64,000 bases of DNA. It comes from Polyangiaceae bacterium. Lineage in GTDB: Bacteria > Myxococcota_A > Polyangia > Polyangiales > Polyangiaceae. Every line of letters begins with the position of its first letter. Position 1 is the stretch's first letter. The stretch is from the NCBI GenBank assembly GCA_020633235.1, contig JACKEA010000007.1, forward strand, positions 186,001-250,000, read 5' to 3'. Positions 1-6,878 of this stretch are shown piece after piece. Under the pieces are notes generated by a model, which saw only the letters and a list, made by a program, of their open reading frames with translations, was not told where the DNA came from and made no database searches. The translations under genes were made by a program, and so were the position numbers.

Positions 1-171
1 ACGCTTCAGCCAGACGTTGAGTTCCGGCATTTCGAGAACGCTAATCCCATCCGACTCGGAAACGCGGACCAAAAAGGTCTCGCGATCGTCACGATCCTGA
101 ACGGTTACGGTGTTTGCATCGCCGTCCGCGACGATCGACACAACCAGCAGTTCGTCACCGTGCGCGCTCAA
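1..171 (-). CDS. Integron cassette protein, partial, unknown function
   Basis: A minus-strand frame runs open off the left edge, giving 57 N-terminal residues from a TTG start at 171. The translation is acidic and protein-like, with alternating hydrophobic residues (LLVVSIVADGD, ETFLVRVSESDG) suggesting beta-strands. The start lies 8 nt after the cassette core GTTAGGC and the following GGAC, which together resemble a Shine-Dalgarno sequence. No family recognised; the C-terminus is outside the window. Confidence 0.6.
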   Translation of the reverse strand, partial: MSAHGDELLVVSIVADGDANTVTVQDRDDRETFLVRVSESDGISVLEMPELNVWLKR

Positions 172-178
172 GCTGTCC

Positions 179-348
179 GCCTAACGAATCGAAATTCAGC
201 TGCGAAGGCGCAGCCAAAACCCAACCCCACGGTAGCACCTCACAGGCACAAGGGCTGCGCGAAGGCATCGGATGATGCTCGTGCAGGAACCAGTGCGACA
301 TCAGCAGACGGTAGGACCGCCTTCGGCAGCTGAAATTTCATGTTAGGT
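179..348 (-). other. attC site
   Basis: GCCTAAC at 179-185 and GTTAGGT at 342-348 bound a 170-bp imperfect inverted repeat. The inner arms GAAATTCAGCTGCGAAGGCG and CGCCTTCGGCAGCTGAAATTTC pair with unpaired bases left over, as expected for the extrahelical bases of an integron attC. It separates the cassette gene at 368-766 from the next one at 1-171. Confidence 0.85.
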
Positions 349-367
349 CGCGTTCAGGACCGGAGTC

Positions 368-766
368 CTAGTCCTCGTCCTCAACCCAAATACAGCCAAC
401 TTGATGCGGAGCGAGAATGATAACGCCAGCGTCAAACGTTGCGGCGGTTGCTGGCACCCATGTTCGCCCGTCAAGGCCTCGATTCGTGAAGTAGCGACAA
501 GACGAAGACGCGAAGTAGGAAAAGAACCTGGCCGTGAGATCTTCCGCGGTAGCCGAGTCCATGGTCGAACCATCGTGCGCGAGGTCACGCCCGAGAACGT
601 CTTGAACTATGCGGCGAGCCGCGGCTTCGTCGACCTCTAGGAATGCGATCGGCGCGAGGTCGAATGCTGCTGCTGTCTCGTCGACGCTTGCTAGAGGTTG
701 GGCGAGGATCCGGCAGCGAACCGTACCTGTCTGGCGGGCGTCGACAATCTGTTGGCAGACGTCCAT
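368..766 (-). CDS. Integron cassette protein, unknown function (132 aa)
   Basis: Complete small gene filling one cassette. The ATG at 766 follows the cassette core GTTAGGC (783-777) after a short CGACTTTGAC stretch, and the stop is 20 bp before the next attC. The product is soluble, acidic at its C-terminus (ends WVEDED), with an Ala/Asp-rich middle and a Cys pair near the N-terminus (residues 4 and 18). No signal peptide or membrane segment and no recognised family. Its cassette is the one whose upstream attC was struck by the IS110-family element. Confidence 0.65.
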   Translation of the reverse strand: MDVCQQIVDARQTGTVRCRILAQPLASVDETAAAFDLAPIAFLEVDEAAARRIVQDVLGRDLAHDGSTMDSATAEDLTARFFSYFASSSCRYFTNRGLDGRTWVPATAATFDAGVIILAPHQVGCIWVEDED

Positions 767-776
767 GTCAAAGTCG

Positions 777-810
777 GCCTAACGTATCGGCGTTCAGCTG
801 CGGGCGCCAG
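777..810 (-). other. attC remnant interrupted by IS element
   Basis: GCCTAAC (777-783) plus the conserved attC arm through GCGCCAG (810) matches the neighbouring attC sites. After 810 the homology stops and the complementary arm is missing. The opposite core (GTTGGGC) is only found at 2397-2403, beyond the transposase gene, so the site appears split by the insertion. Confidence 0.7.
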
Positions 811-1104
811 AGGTGCGGCCGCAGGCCGCGCCGACGGCGACCGTCTGCTGCAACGGCTTTATGGGTGTTCCGTTCCGCAGTCAGGTTTCTTGGTGGGACC
901 TGGAGAATAGAAAGCGGGACATGCACTCGCGGACTACGAACAGCAACGCCGAGCACGTGATGCTCTCTAACAAGCCTTCGAGTCCGCGAGAGCGCCTTGC
1001 CCGAAAACGAACACTCAGGGAAAGCCGCTGGACCGGCTCACCATATCGCCTTCGCAGGGCCTGGCTGTGCATGTCCCGATCCCCACAGTAGCCGAGGAGG
1101 TCGC
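811..1104 (+). ncRNA. Candidate bridge RNA (seekRNA) region of the IS
   Basis: This 294-bp stretch upstream of the transposase has no convincing coding frame and contains GC-rich dyads (for example GCGGCCGCAGGCCGC at 816-830). IS110-subgroup elements encode their target-choosing bridge RNA in exactly this left non-coding end. The assignment rests on position and family knowledge; guide loops were not identified. Confidence 0.3.
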
Positions 1105-2370
1105 ATGCAGGAAGGAACCACGGAATTCGCAGCTGTCATCGGTCTGGATTGGGCCGACAAGAAGCACGATGTCTGCATCCGAGCGCAGGGCGCTGACGAG
1201 CTCGAGCGAGGCGTCGTCCAGCACCGTCCCGTGGCGCTGCAGGACTGGGTGGAAGGACTGCGCAAGCGCTTCGAGGGCGCTCCCGTCGCGGTGATCGTCG
1301 AACTCGAGCAAGGCCCCATCGTCTCAGCGCTGCTGGAGTACGACTTCATTGTCATCTTCCCCATCAACCCGAGCACGCTGGCGCGGTACCGAAAGACCTT
1401 CGTGCCGAGTGGAGCGAAGGACGACCCGACCGACGCCGAGCTCGCACTGGACTACTTCGAGCGCCACCGGGAACGACTCGAGCCCCTGCGCCGAGATAGC
1501 GTGCCGATGCGCCAGTTGCGGAAGCTGGTTCAGGAACGGCGGGCATTTGTCGAGGACCGCGTTGCCATCACCAACCGCATGACCCACGCGCTCAAGGCTT
1601 ACTTCCCACTGGTTCTGTCCTGGTTTCGCGACAAGTTCACCGACGTGTTCATGGACTTTCTCGAGCAGTGGCCAACGCTGCAGGCCGCACAGCGCGCGCG
1701 TCGCGAAACGCTCGTGAGGTTCTTCCACGACCACAGCGTCCGGCGCACTGACACCATTGAGCGCCGCATCGCCGAGCTGAAAGCCGAGCGAGCATTGACC
1801 CTGGACCCCGGAGTCATCGAGCCCGCACAGCTCACGGTGTCACTCCTGCTTTCGCAGCTGCGCGCCGTCTGCAGCGCCATCGAGCGCCTGGACCGGGAGA
1901 TAGCTCGTCTGGCTGCCTCCCTGCCGGACTTCCAGCTCTTCGCCAAGCTGCCGGGTGCAGGTCCTGTCCTCGCGCCGAGGCTGCTCGTTGCTTTCGGTGA
2001 ACGCCGAGAGCGCTTCACCAACGCGGCAGCCCTGCAGAAGTATGGAGGCATCGCGCCGGTGACCGAGCGCAGCGGGAACAAACACTGGGTGCACTGGCGC
2101 TACGCCTGCAACACGTTTCTACGCCAGACCTTCGTCGAGTGGACCAAGGAGACCATCCCTCGCTCCTACTGGGCCAAGGCCTTCTACGAGCGACATCGCG
2201 CCAAGGGCGCCTCCCACAACGCCGCCTTGCGGGCACTCGCCTTCAAGTGGATCCGCATCCTGTACCGCTGCTGGGTCGAGCGCGCCCCCTACGACGAAGC
2301 TCGCTACCTCAACGCCCTCCGCAAGCGCAACGCGCCGTTGCTCACATACGCTAGCGAAAATCCAAATTAG
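1105..2370 (+). CDS. IS110-family transposase (DEDD recombinase)
   Basis: 421 aa from the ATG at 1105, chosen because GAGGAGG sits 4-10 nt upstream and the N-terminus then begins as in the family (an upstream in-frame start would add 36 unrelated residues). The RuvC-like DEDD domain is complete: D15 in GLDWADKKHDV, E66 in VELEQGP, and D107/D110 in KDDPTDA. The C-terminal IS116/IS110/IS902 domain is recognisable by LPGAGPVLAPRLL and by KYGGIAPVTERSGN. The enzyme mediates cut-and-paste movement guided by a bridge RNA. The frame is intact, so the element may be active or a recent arrival. It lies opposite in strand to the surrounding cassette genes. Confidence 0.92.
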   Translation: MQEGTTEFAAVIGLDWADKKHDVCIRAQGADELERGVVQHRPVALQDWVEGLRKRFEGAPVAVIVELEQGPIVSALLEYDFIVIFPINPSTLARYRKTFVPSGAKDDPTDAELALDYFERHRERLEPLRRDSVPMRQLRKLVQERRAFVEDRVAITNRMTHALKAYFPLVLSWFRDKFTDVFMDFLEQWPTLQAAQRARRETLVRFFHDHSVRRTDTIERRIAELKAERALTLDPGVIEPAQLTVSLLLSQLRAVCSAIERLDREIARLAASLPDFQLFAKLPGAGPVLAPRLLVAFGERRERFTNAAALQKYGGIAPVTERSGNKHWVHWRYACNTFLRQTFVEWTKETIPRSYWAKAFYERHRAKGASHNAALRALAFKWIRILYRCWVERAPYDEARYLNALRKRNAPLLTYASENPN

Positions 2371-2396
2371 GACTTGCGGTCCGTCTCAGGGTGCTT

Positions 2397-2824
2397 GTTG
2401 GGCGGCCAGCGAAGCTGGGACGCGGGAGGAGACGAGCGGGGAACGAGCCGAGCAGGACGCCACGAGGAAGCGAGTCCGGGTGAAGCGAAGCGCGAGCGCT
2501 GTGGTGGACGCAACAAGGGGCTGGTCGTTGCCGACCGCCGCTGCAGTCGGCCACGACAGGTTCGGTGACGGAGGAGTGAGCGCGAGCCAGCACAAGTCGA
2601 GGCTTCAGCGAAGCGACACGAACATCGCGCAGCGGCGTCGCCCCAGCGCAAGCTGGCCCGTCGAAGCGGGCTGCGCGTTGCGAGCAATGAGACCTAGCGG
2701 TTCCGGAAGCGACGACGCGACTTCCGAGAAGCGGCCAATCGGGTGCCGGGTCGCGATTGCGGCGGGCGGCAACCGCGGTGCCTAGCAACTCATCACTTTG
2801 ATGGTCTCGGCCCGTCCGCCCAAC
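2397..2824 (-). other. Cassette without a credible gene
   Basis: On the minus strand a core GTTGGGC (2824-2818) opens a cassette that closes at GCCCAAC (rc of 2397-2403). The open frames inside are Arg/Ser-rich, frame-hopping and not protein-like; after the core the first start-like codons run into TAG within a few residues. The DNA has repeated purine-rich words such as GAAGCGAAGCGCGAGCG. It may carry a non-coding RNA or be a decayed cassette; I cannot tell which. Confidence 0.4.
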
Positions 2825-2859
2825 GTACCGCCAATAACCCGCGGCGGCCGTGGAAGCGA

Positions 2860-3177
2860 TCATACCGCGCCTCGCCACGCGGAACACGTCAGCGGAGTCG
2901 ACACCAGGAGAGCGCCGCACCGAACAGGTGGGAGCTGGGTGGACACACCAGGGCCGTCTTGCCCAACGAGGACAGCGGGGGCCTCGAAGTGCTCAGACGC
3001 AGCCTGTAGTGCTCGAGCAACCAACCGGCGGTTGGTTTCGGGTGTGGGGCGTCCCTCCAAAAGGTGGTCGTAGGTATGTTCGGACCGGAATTGGGCCAGC
3101 CACACGCGCCGATTGTCGGCCAGGCGAAAGATCAGCCGCGATGCGTCAGGTCCGCCAGTATTGAACACGTCGCGCAT
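2860..3177 (-). CDS. Integron cassette protein, unknown function (105 aa)
   Basis: The ATG at 3177 lies 6 nt after the core GTTGGGC(GGAC). The first 75 residues are convincing: RDVFNTGGPDASRLIF, then a VWLAQFRSEHTYDHLLEG segment and a helical RRLVARALQAASEHF. I have the impression of related short proteins in other bacteria but cannot name the family. The last 30 residues are low-complexity and the gene runs to within 36 bp of the next core with no room for a normal attC, so the 3' end may be frameshifted or fused by loss of an attC. Confidence 0.55.
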   Translation of the reverse strand: MRDVFNTGGPDASRLIFRLADNRRVWLAQFRSEHTYDHLLEGRPTPETNRRLVARALQAASEHFEAPAVLVGQDGPGVSTQLPPVRCGALLVSTPLTCSAWRGAV

Positions 3178-3183
3178 GCGTCC

Positions 3184-3365
3184 GCCCAACGAACCGGCGT
3201 TCTGCTGCGAGCGCCAGCTCAAACCTTACCGGATGGTAGCACCTCGCAGGCACACGGGATGCGCGGAGGCAGCGAAAAGCTGCGCGAGCAGAAACCCGTG
3301 TGCGAAACGGAATGACATCTCAGGTTACGGCGACGGCGCTCGGCAGCAGCAACGTCCAGTTATGC
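3184..3365 (-). other. attC site
   Basis: GCCCAAC (3184-3190) to GTTATGC (3359-3365), 182 bp. Inner arms GGCGTTCTGCTGCGAGCGCC and GGCGCTCGGCAGCAGCAACG pair imperfectly. A second nested pair, CACACGGG with CCCGTGTG, forms the upper stem. Confidence 0.85.
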
Positions 3366-3375
3366 GGCCGGTGGC

Positions 3376-3786
3376 TCAATCCGGTCCGCCGTCCGTGGGT
3401 TCGCCTGCCGCGCCCGCTTGTCCAATTCCAGCCACTCCGCCGGACGCACCGCCGGCGGCCGTTCCGCCGATGCCAGTTCCGCCGGTTGCACCCGTGCCGG
3501 TCGTTCCACCGGTTGTTGTCGTGCCGCCGGCAGCGCCGGAGCCGTCAGTTCCTGACGTGCCACCCATGGGCGGAGCCGGCGCACCGTAGGCGGGAGTGTC
3601 CGAGCAGCCCGCGGCCACTGCCACGCCGGCAACGACCAACGCCATCATGGCCGAGCGCGAGAGATCGTTTCGCACCAGCCACGGCCCAAGGGGCTTTACC
3701 CGCACGCTCTCGTTGCAGAACGGACACGTCGACTCGTCCATGCGAATGTGGCGGTCGCAGGCGGGGCAAAGACCAAGTGCTGTCAT
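3376..3786 (-). CDS. Zinc-ribbon membrane protein with Gly/Thr-rich tail (cassette)
   Basis: 136 aa, ATG at 3786 straight after the core GTTATGC and GGACCCG. Residues 7-26 hold two CxxC pairs (CPACDRH and CPFCNES), a zinc-ribbon-like knuckle. Residues 46-61 form one membrane helix (MMALVVAGVAVAAGC) ending in a Cys. The rest is a low-complexity Gly/Thr/Ala tail ending in EPTDGGPD. Such ribbon-plus-anchor-plus-linker proteins are common in myxobacteria, which suggests the cassette was built from a local gene. Function unknown. Confidence 0.7.
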   Translation of the reverse strand: MTALGLCPACDRHIRMDESTCPFCNESVRVKPLGPWLVRNDLSRSAMMALVVAGVAVAAGCSDTPAYGAPAPPMGGTSGTDGSGAAGGTTTTGGTTGTGATGGTGIGGTAAGGASGGVAGIGQAGAAGEPTDGGPD

Positions 3787-3793
3787 CGGGTCC

Positions 3794-3918
3794 GCATAAC
3801 GGCCTGGCGTTCAGCAGCGAGCGCCAGGAATCCGTTGACTGGATGGTACCACCCGCGCGGGGGGAAGACGCCCGCGGAACACCAGGCGGCGCTCGGCTGC
3901 TGCAGCGACCTGTTAGGC
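3794..3918 (-). other. attC site
   Basis: GCATAAC (3794-3800) to GTTAGGC (3912-3918), the shortest of the set at 125 bp. Arms GGCCTGGCGTTCAGCAGCGA and GGCGGCGCTCGGCTGCTGC are near-complementary to each other and match the other attC sites in the array. Confidence 0.88.
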
Positions 3919-3927
3919 GGCGCTCGA

Positions 3928-4305
3928 CTACGGAACGTAAACGAGGTGAACGGTGAAGCGAAAGCCATCCGCGGACTCGGCCACCAGAGCATGCAGTACC
4001 AGGTCGCTGGGACCCTCCTCAGCCGTCCAAAGGTCGACCAGAACCTCCCAATTGGCACCAGTCCATTGAGCGCAGGACGTCAACCAAGCGTCGTCAGGCA
4101 GCGCGCGCAGGTCGGCACCGTACGCCGTGATGTTTGACGAGATTTGTTGAGCGCGGTCGGCAGGAATTGGATCGACGCCTGGGATCGGCCGAGCAAGACA
4201 GAGGTCGCCGCGGACGAATGCGTCAACGATCGCGCAAAAGGTCGGCCGCCAGGAGGTCGGCACAGGATGCGCGGCGTCCGGGTCCTTCAAGGCGTCGACG
4301 TGCAT
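3928..4305 (-). CDS. Integron cassette protein, possibly DUF7668-like (125 aa)
   Basis: The ATG at 4305 follows GTTAGGCGGAC by 10 nt. The product is a compact alpha/beta protein: SWRPTFCAIVDAFVRGD near the N-terminus, an acidic TGANWEVLVDLWTAEEGPSDLV core and a C-terminal RFTVHLVYVP strand. The WRPTFCAIVDAFVRGD start resembles small DUF7668-type proteins often found in toxin-immunity settings, but I am recalling that family rather than matching it. No signal or membrane segment. The stop is 10 bp before the next core. Confidence 0.7.
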   Translation of the reverse strand: MHVDALKDPDAAHPVPTSWRPTFCAIVDAFVRGDLCLARPIPGVDPIPADRAQQISSNITAYGADLRALPDDAWLTSCAQWTGANWEVLVDLWTAEEGPSDLVLHALVAESADGFRFTVHLVYVP

Positions 4306-4319
4306 GACTGGGCGTGTCC

Positions 4320-4501
4320 GCCTAACGGCCTGGCGTTCAACAGCGAGCGCCAGGAACAACTACATCAGAATGCTATCACGCGACAGGCGCACGGGTTGCG
4401 CCGAGGCCATCTTTGGATGGTCGGCGCAAGAACCCGTGCGCAGGACGGGAGGCATCAACAGGACACGAGGCGGCGCTCGTCTGTTGAACGCCATGTTAGG
4501 C
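4320..4501 (-). other. attC site
   Basis: GCCTAAC (4320-4326) to GTTAGGC (4495-4501), 182 bp. Arms GGCCTGGCGTTCAACAGCGA and GGCGCTCGTCTGTTGAACGCC pair, with GCGCACGGGTT and AACCCGTGCGC forming the upper stem. Confidence 0.9.
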
Positions 4502-4505
4502 GGCG

Positions 4506-4934
4506 TCAGGAGCCCCAGTGTATTACCCAAACCCCGTCGTCGCCTCGTTCAAGAGCCTCCAAGAATCGATGGTGGATGTCGATCCCGCCAAACCACGAGC
4601 TTTGGTGACGCGTCTGTCGCTCGGTTTCTTCGATCGCAACGAGAAGATCGCCAAGCGTGAAGTGCGTCTGGTTGGGTGCGCGGTGGAGCACCGGATCACC
4701 GAAACCGCGTAAGAAGATCTGGGGTTCCGTGATTGCAACCTGTGCAAGCTCGTCAGCCGTCAATGGCCTAGCGTCATCGAGTCCCTCCCCGAACAACTCT
4801 GCTTCGAGACGAATCGCGGTGATGGTTGCGGATGGTACTGCTCTCTGATTGTAGAGCTTGTCGGTGATTGGCTGAGTCGGTTTGGAGAGCTCGATGACCA
4901 ATGTCGCCGACAGGTTGTCGAAGCGCAGCCACAT
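4506..4934 (-). CDS. Integron cassette protein, unknown function (142 aa)
   Basis: Starts at ATG 4934, 18 nt after the core GTTAGGC; longer in-frame versions would read through the attC and are rejected. The product begins MWLRFDNLSATLVIEL, has a charged EAELFGEGLDDARPLTADEL stretch, a FTLGDLLVAIEETERQTR helix and ends DDGVWVIHWGS. It reads as a folded cytoplasmic alpha/beta protein with several aromatic residues at the C-terminus. No family recognised. The stop falls 4 bp from the next attC. Confidence 0.7.
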   Translation of the reverse strand: MWLRFDNLSATLVIELSKPTQPITDKLYNQRAVPSATITAIRLEAELFGEGLDDARPLTADELAQVAITEPQIFLRGFGDPVLHRAPNQTHFTLGDLLVAIEETERQTRHQSSWFGGIDIHHRFLEALERGDDGVWVIHWGS

Positions 4935-4952
4935 CGTGGAAAGAGTTGGTCC

Positions 4953-5137
4953 GCCTAACGGAGCGGCGTTCAGCAGCGAGCGCCAGGAATCCGTTGTCCG
5001 CATGGTACCACCCAACAGGCGCGCGGGGCTCTGCTCAGCCCACCGTGAAATGGACTGGTACGGAAACCCGCGCGCGGGACGGGAAGGCGCCAGCGGAACA
5101 CCAGGCGGCGCTCGGCTGCTGCAGCGACCTGTTAGGC
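4953..5137 (-). other. attC site
   Basis: GCCTAAC (4953-4959) to GTTAGGC (5131-5137), 185 bp, with the same conserved arms as its neighbours and an upper stem CGCGCGGG / CCCGCGCG. Confidence 0.9.
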
Positions 5138-5490
5138 AGCGAGCAGCGAGGTCCCGGTCCCCAGCAGCGACCAAGACCCCAGCGGCTCGCCCGCCACCAG
5201 ATGGATCGCCGCCACGGGCAGCGCGGCGGCAGCCTCCCTCTCGAACTGGAGGCCGTCACGCCACCAGATTGCAAAGCCGGTGCGGGCGCGGCTGCAGCCT
5301 CCCGTTCGGACTCGAGGCCATCACGCAACTGAGTGGAACGTGGAGCCGGGCTCGGGCCGCCGCTTGGTTGCGGGCCGGAAGCGATGCGAGCTCGGCGAGG
5401 CGGGAGCGACCCCTCGGATCGGAACAGCTCAACCCAGCAGCCAAGAACGACGGTTCGATGGCGCAACCATCATTCCTCGATCGCGAGGCT
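5132..5490 (-). pseudogene. Decayed or unclear cassette gene
   Basis: The cassette between cores 5491-5497 and 5131-5137 lacks one continuous gene. A protein-like minus-strand C-terminus (positions 5290 to 5132, with RDGLQFEREAAAALPVAA and ending SLLGTGTSLLAA) stops in the core TAA. Upstream it meets in-frame stops, while another frame carries the similar peptide RDGLESEREAAAAPAPAL. The DNA has a corresponding imperfect 40-bp duplication (about 5227-5270 and 5285-5325). This looks like a small gene broken by a tandem duplication or frameshift. Confidence 0.4.
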
Positions 5491-5674
5491 GCATAACGGC
5501 CTGGCATTCAACAGCGAGCGCCAGGAACCCGTTAGCCGGATGGTAGCACCCAACAGGCGCGCGGGGCTGTGCTGAACCCAACGTCAGATGGGCTGACACA
5601 GAAACCCGCGCGCGGCACGAGAGGCATCAACAGATAGCCACGCTGCGCTCGGCTGTTGCAATGCCCAGTTAGGC
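5491..5674 (-). other. attC site
   Basis: GCATAAC (5491-5497) to GTTAGGC (5668-5674), 184 bp. Arms GGCCTGGCATTCAACAGCGA and GCGCTCGGCTGTTGCAATGCC pair, with the upper stem CGCGCGGG / CCCGCGCGCG. Confidence 0.9.
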
Positions 5675-5680
5675 GGCTTC

Positions 5681-5965
5681 TCAGTGGCGATGGCGTTCGT
5701 ACAGAACCCAGCGCGCTTCATCCCAGCACGCGGCGCACAGGATCTTGAACTCGGCCTCGACAAACCATTGTTCGCAGGATGCGCCGTTCAGCGCACGGAG
5801 CTTGCGGTCGCACTCAGCACACCATGCGTCGGGACGGGCGGTGTCGGTATCGTCACCCCAGAAGAAGCCGACCGGGGCGTCGCTGTCGATCGCGTGGGCG
5901 ACATGCGTGCAGACGAGTCCAATTCCCTGGACGCCGTGCCTGTCGCAGTCCGCCATCTTGGCCAC
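5681..5965 (-). CDS. First cassette protein, Cys/His-rich, unknown function (94 aa)
   Basis: The GTG at 5965 lies 8 nt after AGGCGG of the array-head core, an ideal ribosome-binding distance; an internal ATG two codons later is an alternative. The product has a CDRHG...LVCTHVAHA segment, then FFWGDDTDTARPDAWCAEC and CEQWF...ILCAACWDEAR, so several Cys/His pairs that could bind a metal. Conserved-looking GDDTDTARPDAWC suggests a real family of small soluble proteins, but I cannot name it. As the first cassette it is the best placed to be expressed from an array promoter. Confidence 0.75.
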   Translation of the reverse strand: MAKMADCDRHGVQGIGLVCTHVAHAIDSDAPVGFFWGDDTDTARPDAWCAECDRKLRALNGASCEQWFVEAEFKILCAACWDEARWVLYERHRH

Positions 5966-5975
5966 GGTTGAGTCC

Positions 5976-6060
5976 GCCTAACTAGAATTCTACCGCGACG
6001 CCCCGAATTATCTACCACGCTGACGTCGCGTGATTCCGCGAGGTTACATCACTTCTTCGC
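5976..6060 (-). promoter_or_regulatory. Array head: core site and AT-rich candidate promoter
   Basis: GCCTAAC (5976-5982) is the rightmost core site. Beyond it no further attC arm follows. It is abutted by the perfect palindrome TAGAATTCTA (5983-5992) and an AT-rich patch including ATTATCTACC, unusual in this GC-rich DNA. On the minus strand this reads toward the cassettes, so it could be the attI remnant and cassette promoter. No attI consensus can be recognised. Confidence 0.35.
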
Positions 6061-6164
6061 GGGATAACCGGATAATTCGAGTTGATCGAGGGGTCCGCGG
6101 CCATGTGGACTGACGCGGCGCTGCACGAACCGGTTCGCTCGGTGCACACGCGTGACGCCGGCCT

Positions 6165-6878
6165 TCAACGGAACACCACGGTCTTGTTCCCGTGGCGGAG
6201 CACGCGGTCCTCCACGTGGTAGCGCACCCCTCGCGCGAGCACGGTCTTCTCGATGTCCTTGCCGTAGCGCACCAGATCCTCCACCGAGTCCGAATGGTCG
6301 ATGCGGATCACGTCTTGGTCGATGATGGGACCTTCGTCGAGCTCCGCCGTCGCGTAGTGGCAGGTCGCGCCGATCAGCTTCACGCCCCGCGCGTAGGCCT
6401 GGTGGTAGGGCCGGGCCCCCACGAAGGAGGGCAAGAACGAGTGGTGGATGTTGAGGATGCGATCGGGGTACGCCTGGCACATGTCCGCGGGCAAGATCTG
6501 CATGTAGCGCGCGAGCACCATCACATCGCCACGCTCCTCCTCGAACAGCCGTGCCACCTCGGCAAAGGCCGCGGCCTTGTCTTCCTTGGGAACGGGCACG
6601 TGATGAAAACGTGCGCCGTGCCACTCGACGAACCCCCGGAGCGTGTCGTGGTTCGAGATCACGCACGGGATCTCGATGTCGAGATCCCCGCTGCGCCAGC
6701 GCCCGAAAAGATCGTAGAGGCAGTGCTCCTGCTTCGACACCAGCACGATCACACGCTTCTTCACCGCGGAGTCGGTGATCTGCCACTGCATGCCCAGCTC
6801 CGCCGCCGTCGGGGAAAACCGCTCGAGAAGCTCGTCGTGAGAAACCGACAGCGAATCCGCGCGAACCTGGATACGCAT
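6165..6878 (-). CDS. purU: Formyltetrahydrofolate deformylase, N-terminally damaged
   Basis: The 237-aa frame holds the whole formyltransferase-type domain of PurU, which hydrolyses 10-formyl-THF to THF and formate. Catalytic residues are present: N143 and H145 in NIHHSFLPSF and D181 in ELDEGPIID; also SKQEHCLYDLFGRW and GATCHYAT. Intact PurU is about 280 aa with an N-terminal ACT domain. Here an ATG at 6951, right after the preceding gene, opens MSSPRCFTLTASCP in another frame. The PurU frame picks up only at AHHAEAGRYFMRI. About 20-25 residues and the reading frame are therefore lost. Translation might restart at 6878; otherwise it is a pseudogene. It is last in the metG operon. Confidence 0.85.
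   Translation of the reverse strand: MRIQVRADSLSVSHDELLERFSPTAAELGMQWQITDSAVKKRVIVLVSKQEHCLYDLFGRWRSGDLDIEIPCVISNHDTLRGFVEWHGARFHHVPVPKEDKAAAFAEVARLFEEERGDVMVLARYMQILPADMCQAYPDRILNIHHSFLPSFVGARPYHQAYARGVKLIGATCHYATAELDEGPIIDQDVIRIDHSDSVEDLVRYGKDIEKTVLARGVRYHVEDRVLRHGNKTVVFR

Larger units (their letters stand above)
811..2396 (+). mobile_element. IS110-family insertion sequence within an attC
   Basis: About 1.6 kb lying between the two halves of an attC site. It holds a full-length DEDD transposase gene, a 294-bp non-coding left end and a very short right end (at most 26 bp after the stop codon). The long upstream and short downstream ends fit the IS110 subgroup rather than IS1111. I see no terminal inverted repeats, as is usual for IS110 itself. 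Exact boundaries are inferred from where attC homology stops and could be off by tens of bases. Confidence 0.65.
1..5982 (-). mobile_element. Integron gene-cassette array (integrase not in window)
   Basis: Six complete and one interrupted attC-like sites punctuate this stretch. Each has an RYYYAAC core (GCCTAAC, GCCCAAC or GCATAAC) at one end and a GTTRRRY-like core (GTTAGGC, GTTATGC, GTTAGGT) at the other, with matching inner arms (for example GGCGTTCAGCAGCGAGCGCC against its near-complement). All recognisable cassette genes lie on the minus strand, start just after a GTT core and stop just before the next attC, so the array reads from 5982 leftwards out of the window. No tyrosine recombinase is present and the array head abuts the purU operon, so this part behaves like an integrase-less cluster (CALIN). 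An integrase beyond position 1 cannot be excluded. Confidence 0.85.

Noticed and set aside
997..1104. Earlier in-frame start for the IS transposase
   Set aside because: The added 36 residues have no family counterpart, and GAGGAGG sits just before the ATG at 1105.
1105..2370. Integron integrase
   Set aside because: The protein has DEDD and IS116/IS110/IS902 motifs, not the R...HxxR...Y pattern of tyrosine recombinases.
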